Source: Cyanobacteria bacterium T3Sed10_376R1m
GTDB taxonomy: Bacteria; Cyanobacteriota; Cyanobacteriia; Cyanobacteriales; Cyanobacteriaceae
Reading direction: 5' to 3'
DNA length: 6,560 nucleotides
Assembly: GCA_003566215.1 (NCBI GenBank)
Contig: PXEJ01000100.1
Coordinates: 1-6,560 of the forward strand
The notes below the pieces were generated by a model. That model was not told the DNA's origin. It saw nothing but the letters and a program-made list of their open reading frames with translations, and searched no databases. Each line of letters opens with the position of its first letter. The first letter of the stretch is position 1. Made by a program: the position numbers and the translations under genes. Shown here piece after piece: positions 4,489-6,560 of the stretch.

Positions 4489-6519
4489 CTACGTCATAGC
4501 AAAAATTTCTCTAATTAACCAATAATTAGGATATTTATTACAAACAACCTTAACGGCATCCGCCAAACTAACTTCTAAATCGTTTTGATTAATTGCCACT
4601 ATCATCTTATAAATCAATTCAAAGATGATTCTTTCTTCTTCACCTATCACTAAAAACTGACCATTTTTTGTGTAATTTAACTGATTAATTTTTTGTGTTG
4701 CTACTTTACCTGTAACGTCTCCTTCGCTTTCATCCCTTAGTAAATAAAACTTGATCTGGGGATAAGATACAACTAATTCATTGAAATTTTTGATTCTAGA
4801 GGTAAAAGCTGAACCACCAATATTCAAAAAACCAACGATCAATTTAACATCATTTCTAATAATTAATAAATGTTCAGGAATTCTTCTTTTACCTAGATTT
4901 AAATGATCTAATTCTATATTTGAATCATAACTTTTAAATGCCTCAATTATTGTTACTAATTTTCCATACTCATCATCATCAGTAATAATATAAGGATTTT
5001 GATAATTTTTAGCAATTAATTGTTGATTTTCTTCTAAATAATTTAAAACGCTTTTTTGTATTGCTGATAATAAATCATCTTCAGGAGATTTTTGTTGTTG
5101 ATTATTAGTATCTATGGCCTTGGTTTCTTCTATCTCAAAATTAAATGAAATTTCTTGATTTAATTGCTCTTTTTTATTAAAATAATGCTCATTATCTGTT
5201 ACTAACTTATCTATCCAATTATCATTCAATAAAGGTTTACAAATATAAGCAATTTGACGCAGAGCATTTTCTAAATTAACTAATCTTTCTTCTGTAGAAA
5301 TCTTATTTTTTGCTGGCAATTCTTCCGGTAAGGGTAGGTTTAAAACTCTATAATGATAGTAGTCTGATGCTTTATTGATAACTTTGCGTATAGAAGACTG
5401 GCTCAAAATTACTAGCAAATCTTCGGGTTGAAATAACTCCTCTAGGCTAGTGCCTATTCTCTCACATTTCATGGCTAACATTTTTTTTAATTCATTGCTA
5501 GAGGGGGTTTGTAAGATTAGTTGATTGATAGATAATCGGTCAATGGTGGAATCATCAAAATATCCTTGAAAATTTTGCCAACGATCCGGGAAAAGATTGA
5601 CTACAATTAAAGAGTTAGGAACATGGGTTATGATTTCCCTTAAGGCATTGCCAAAACTTGTGAGAATATCTGGTCTATGGATTAAATATTCAAGTTGATC
5701 AAATATAATAATTAATGGTTCATCAAGGGTGGATAACTGCCCAAATAAACGGATTCCTTCTAGGGCAAAATCTTCTTTGCTTAGATTATCTTCTTGCCAA
5801 TTGTTTAAGCCTATATCTTGACAAATTTTGCTATCTAATTCGTTTCCTGTTAACCATTTTCTTACTTTATCTCTAGTGTTAGAATCTTTATAACTACAAT
5901 ATTTAATGATACCTTTAAGGATATTAGGTGCATAACCACTGGCAGAATAATTACTATCCCACCATTGGGTAATTTTTGTTTCTATATATTTCCAATTATC
6001 TCGATTTTTTTGTGTATTTTCTGAACCTAAACGTTCATATAAAATCAGACTATTATTTTGTAATAATTTAACAATTTGGTCTAATTTTTGAGTTTGATCC
6101 TCTTCTTGAATTAATTGTAATATCTTAGTAAAAACATGAGCTAAAAGCAGATCTAATTGGGTGCGTTGAGTGCCTTGAATGTCAACTTTTTGTGCAAAAC
6201 TTTCCAATATCCTTGAATAAATATGGTGCATTATGGAGTTAGGATTATTGGGTTGACGTACGTATAAAAGGCGATTTGTTTTAAGGGTGGCTTTGGCTAA
6301 ACGCATCATCAGGTGAGTTTTTCCGCTTCCTGCTTCTCCTAATATTAATGCTCCCCTACTCTGTTGGTTTTCCCTATCTTGTTTGATTTCTTCTACTAGG
6401 GATTTAAGATGATAGAATTGGCTTTGGTATATGTGTTCAAAGTCTAAATGATTTTGATAGGGATCATCGACACGACTACTACTGAAAGGATTTGTGATGA
6501 TAGCTTGTTGAACTGTCAT
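4489..6519 (-). CDS. AAA/STAND-like P-loop ATPase with unknown C-terminal domain
   Basis: The product is 676 residues, ATG at 6517-6519 and stop at 4489-4491; no clear Shine-Dalgarno. The N-terminus has NPFSSSRVDDPYQNH (10-24). Walker A is G61-EAG-S-GKT68. Walker B is LIIIFDQLEYL with D274 and a DQxE (D274-Q-L-E277) like AAA_16/nSTAND NTPases. A sensor-1-like N308 lies in VVNLFPDRW, and a sensor-2-like R378 in SSIRKVINKASDYY. Between Walker A and B sits an unusually long, mostly helical insertion (about 110-255). After a charged Gln/Asn/Glu-rich linker (400-490) comes an alpha/beta C-terminal region (about 500-676) with strands HLLIIRND, KLIVGFLNI, KFYLLRDE and GQFLVIGEEE. I do not recognise this region. 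No membrane segment or signal peptide is seen. It is probably a soluble switch or remodelling ATPase; its role is unknown. The nearest gene, the GAF protein, is 236 bp downstream on the same strand. Confidence 0.8.
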   Translation of the reverse strand: MTVQQAIITNPFSSSRVDDPYQNHLDFEHIYQSQFYHLKSLVEEIKQDRENQQSRGALILGEAGSGKTHLMMRLAKATLKTNRLLYVRQPNNPNSIMHHIYSRILESFAQKVDIQGTQRTQLDLLLAHVFTKILQLIQEEDQTQKLDQIVKLLQNNSLILYERLGSENTQKNRDNWKYIETKITQWWDSNYSASGYAPNILKGIIKYCSYKDSNTRDKVRKWLTGNELDSKICQDIGLNNWQEDNLSKEDFALEGIRLFGQLSTLDEPLIIIFDQLEYLIHRPDILTSFGNALREIITHVPNSLIVVNLFPDRWQNFQGYFDDSTIDRLSINQLILQTPSSNELKKMLAMKCERIGTSLEELFQPEDLLVILSQSSIRKVINKASDYYHYRVLNLPLPEELPAKNKISTEERLVNLENALRQIAYICKPLLNDNWIDKLVTDNEHYFNKKEQLNQEISFNFEIEETKAIDTNNQQQKSPEDDLLSAIQKSVLNYLEENQQLIAKNYQNPYIITDDDEYGKLVTIIEAFKSYDSNIELDHLNLGKRRIPEHLLIIRNDVKLIVGFLNIGGSAFTSRIKNFNELVVSYPQIKFYLLRDESEGDVTGKVATQKINQLNYTKNGQFLVIGEEERIIFELIYKMIVAINQNDLEVSLADAVKVVCNKYPNYWLIREIFAMT

Positions 6520-6560
6520 TGTTATATTATTTTGCGTTTGAGAGTCAGAAGTTAGGTATA

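Overview
The window looks like chromosomal DNA from an AT-rich unicellular cyanobacterium, plausibly near Cyanobacterium, Geminocystis or Synechocystis. The reasons are two HIP1 octamers (GCGATCGC), a cyAbrB-type regulator (a family confined to cyanobacteria), a cyanobacterial SdhB with an extra cluster cysteine, and a pheophorbide-a-oxygenase-like Rieske protein. The genus is inference. No RNA gene, CRISPR array, prophage or insertion sequence is visible.

Layout from left to right. (1) 1-712, minus: a Rieske oxygenase gene whose first ~213 codons are normal. It then runs out of frame into an exact 71-bp copy of its own codons 28-51, which reaches the window edge. (2) 795-1634, minus: a CPBP (Rce1/Abi-type) intramembrane protease. 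(3) 1722-2117, minus: the cyAbrB2-type transcription factor, with a good Shine-Dalgarno sequence that fixes its start. (4) 2118-2435: an AT-rich divergent control region with an 18-bp direct repeat, each copy carrying a -10-like TATGAT on the minus strand. (5) 2436-3446, plus: the succinate dehydrogenase/fumarate reductase iron-sulfur subunit. (6) 3452-4252, minus: a GAF-domain protein, convergent with sdhB and separated from it by 5 bp. (7) 4253-4488: a control region with a plausible promoter and two similar imperfect palindromes. (8) 4489-6519, minus: a large AAA/STAND-like ATPase of unknown role whose C-terminal part may be a degenerate nuclease-like fold.

How the genes fit together: cyAbrB2 (carbon/nitrogen and redox regulation) and SdhB (respiratory and photosynthetic electron flow in thylakoids) share a divergent promoter region. 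As I recall, the Synechocystis homologues carry adjacent locus numbers (sll0822/sll0823), so this is probably an old neighbourhood. The minus-strand series cyabrB2, CPBP protease, Rieske oxygenase has gaps of 87 and 82 bp and could be one loose transcription unit or three separate ones. The GAF and ATPase genes share a strand but are 236 bp apart, and the GAF gene seems to have its own promoter.

The best candidates for follow-up are the ATPase with its uncharacterised C-terminal half and the self-duplicated Rieske gene. The latter may equally be an assembly artefact at a contig end. I found no convincing multi-gene defence or mobile system.
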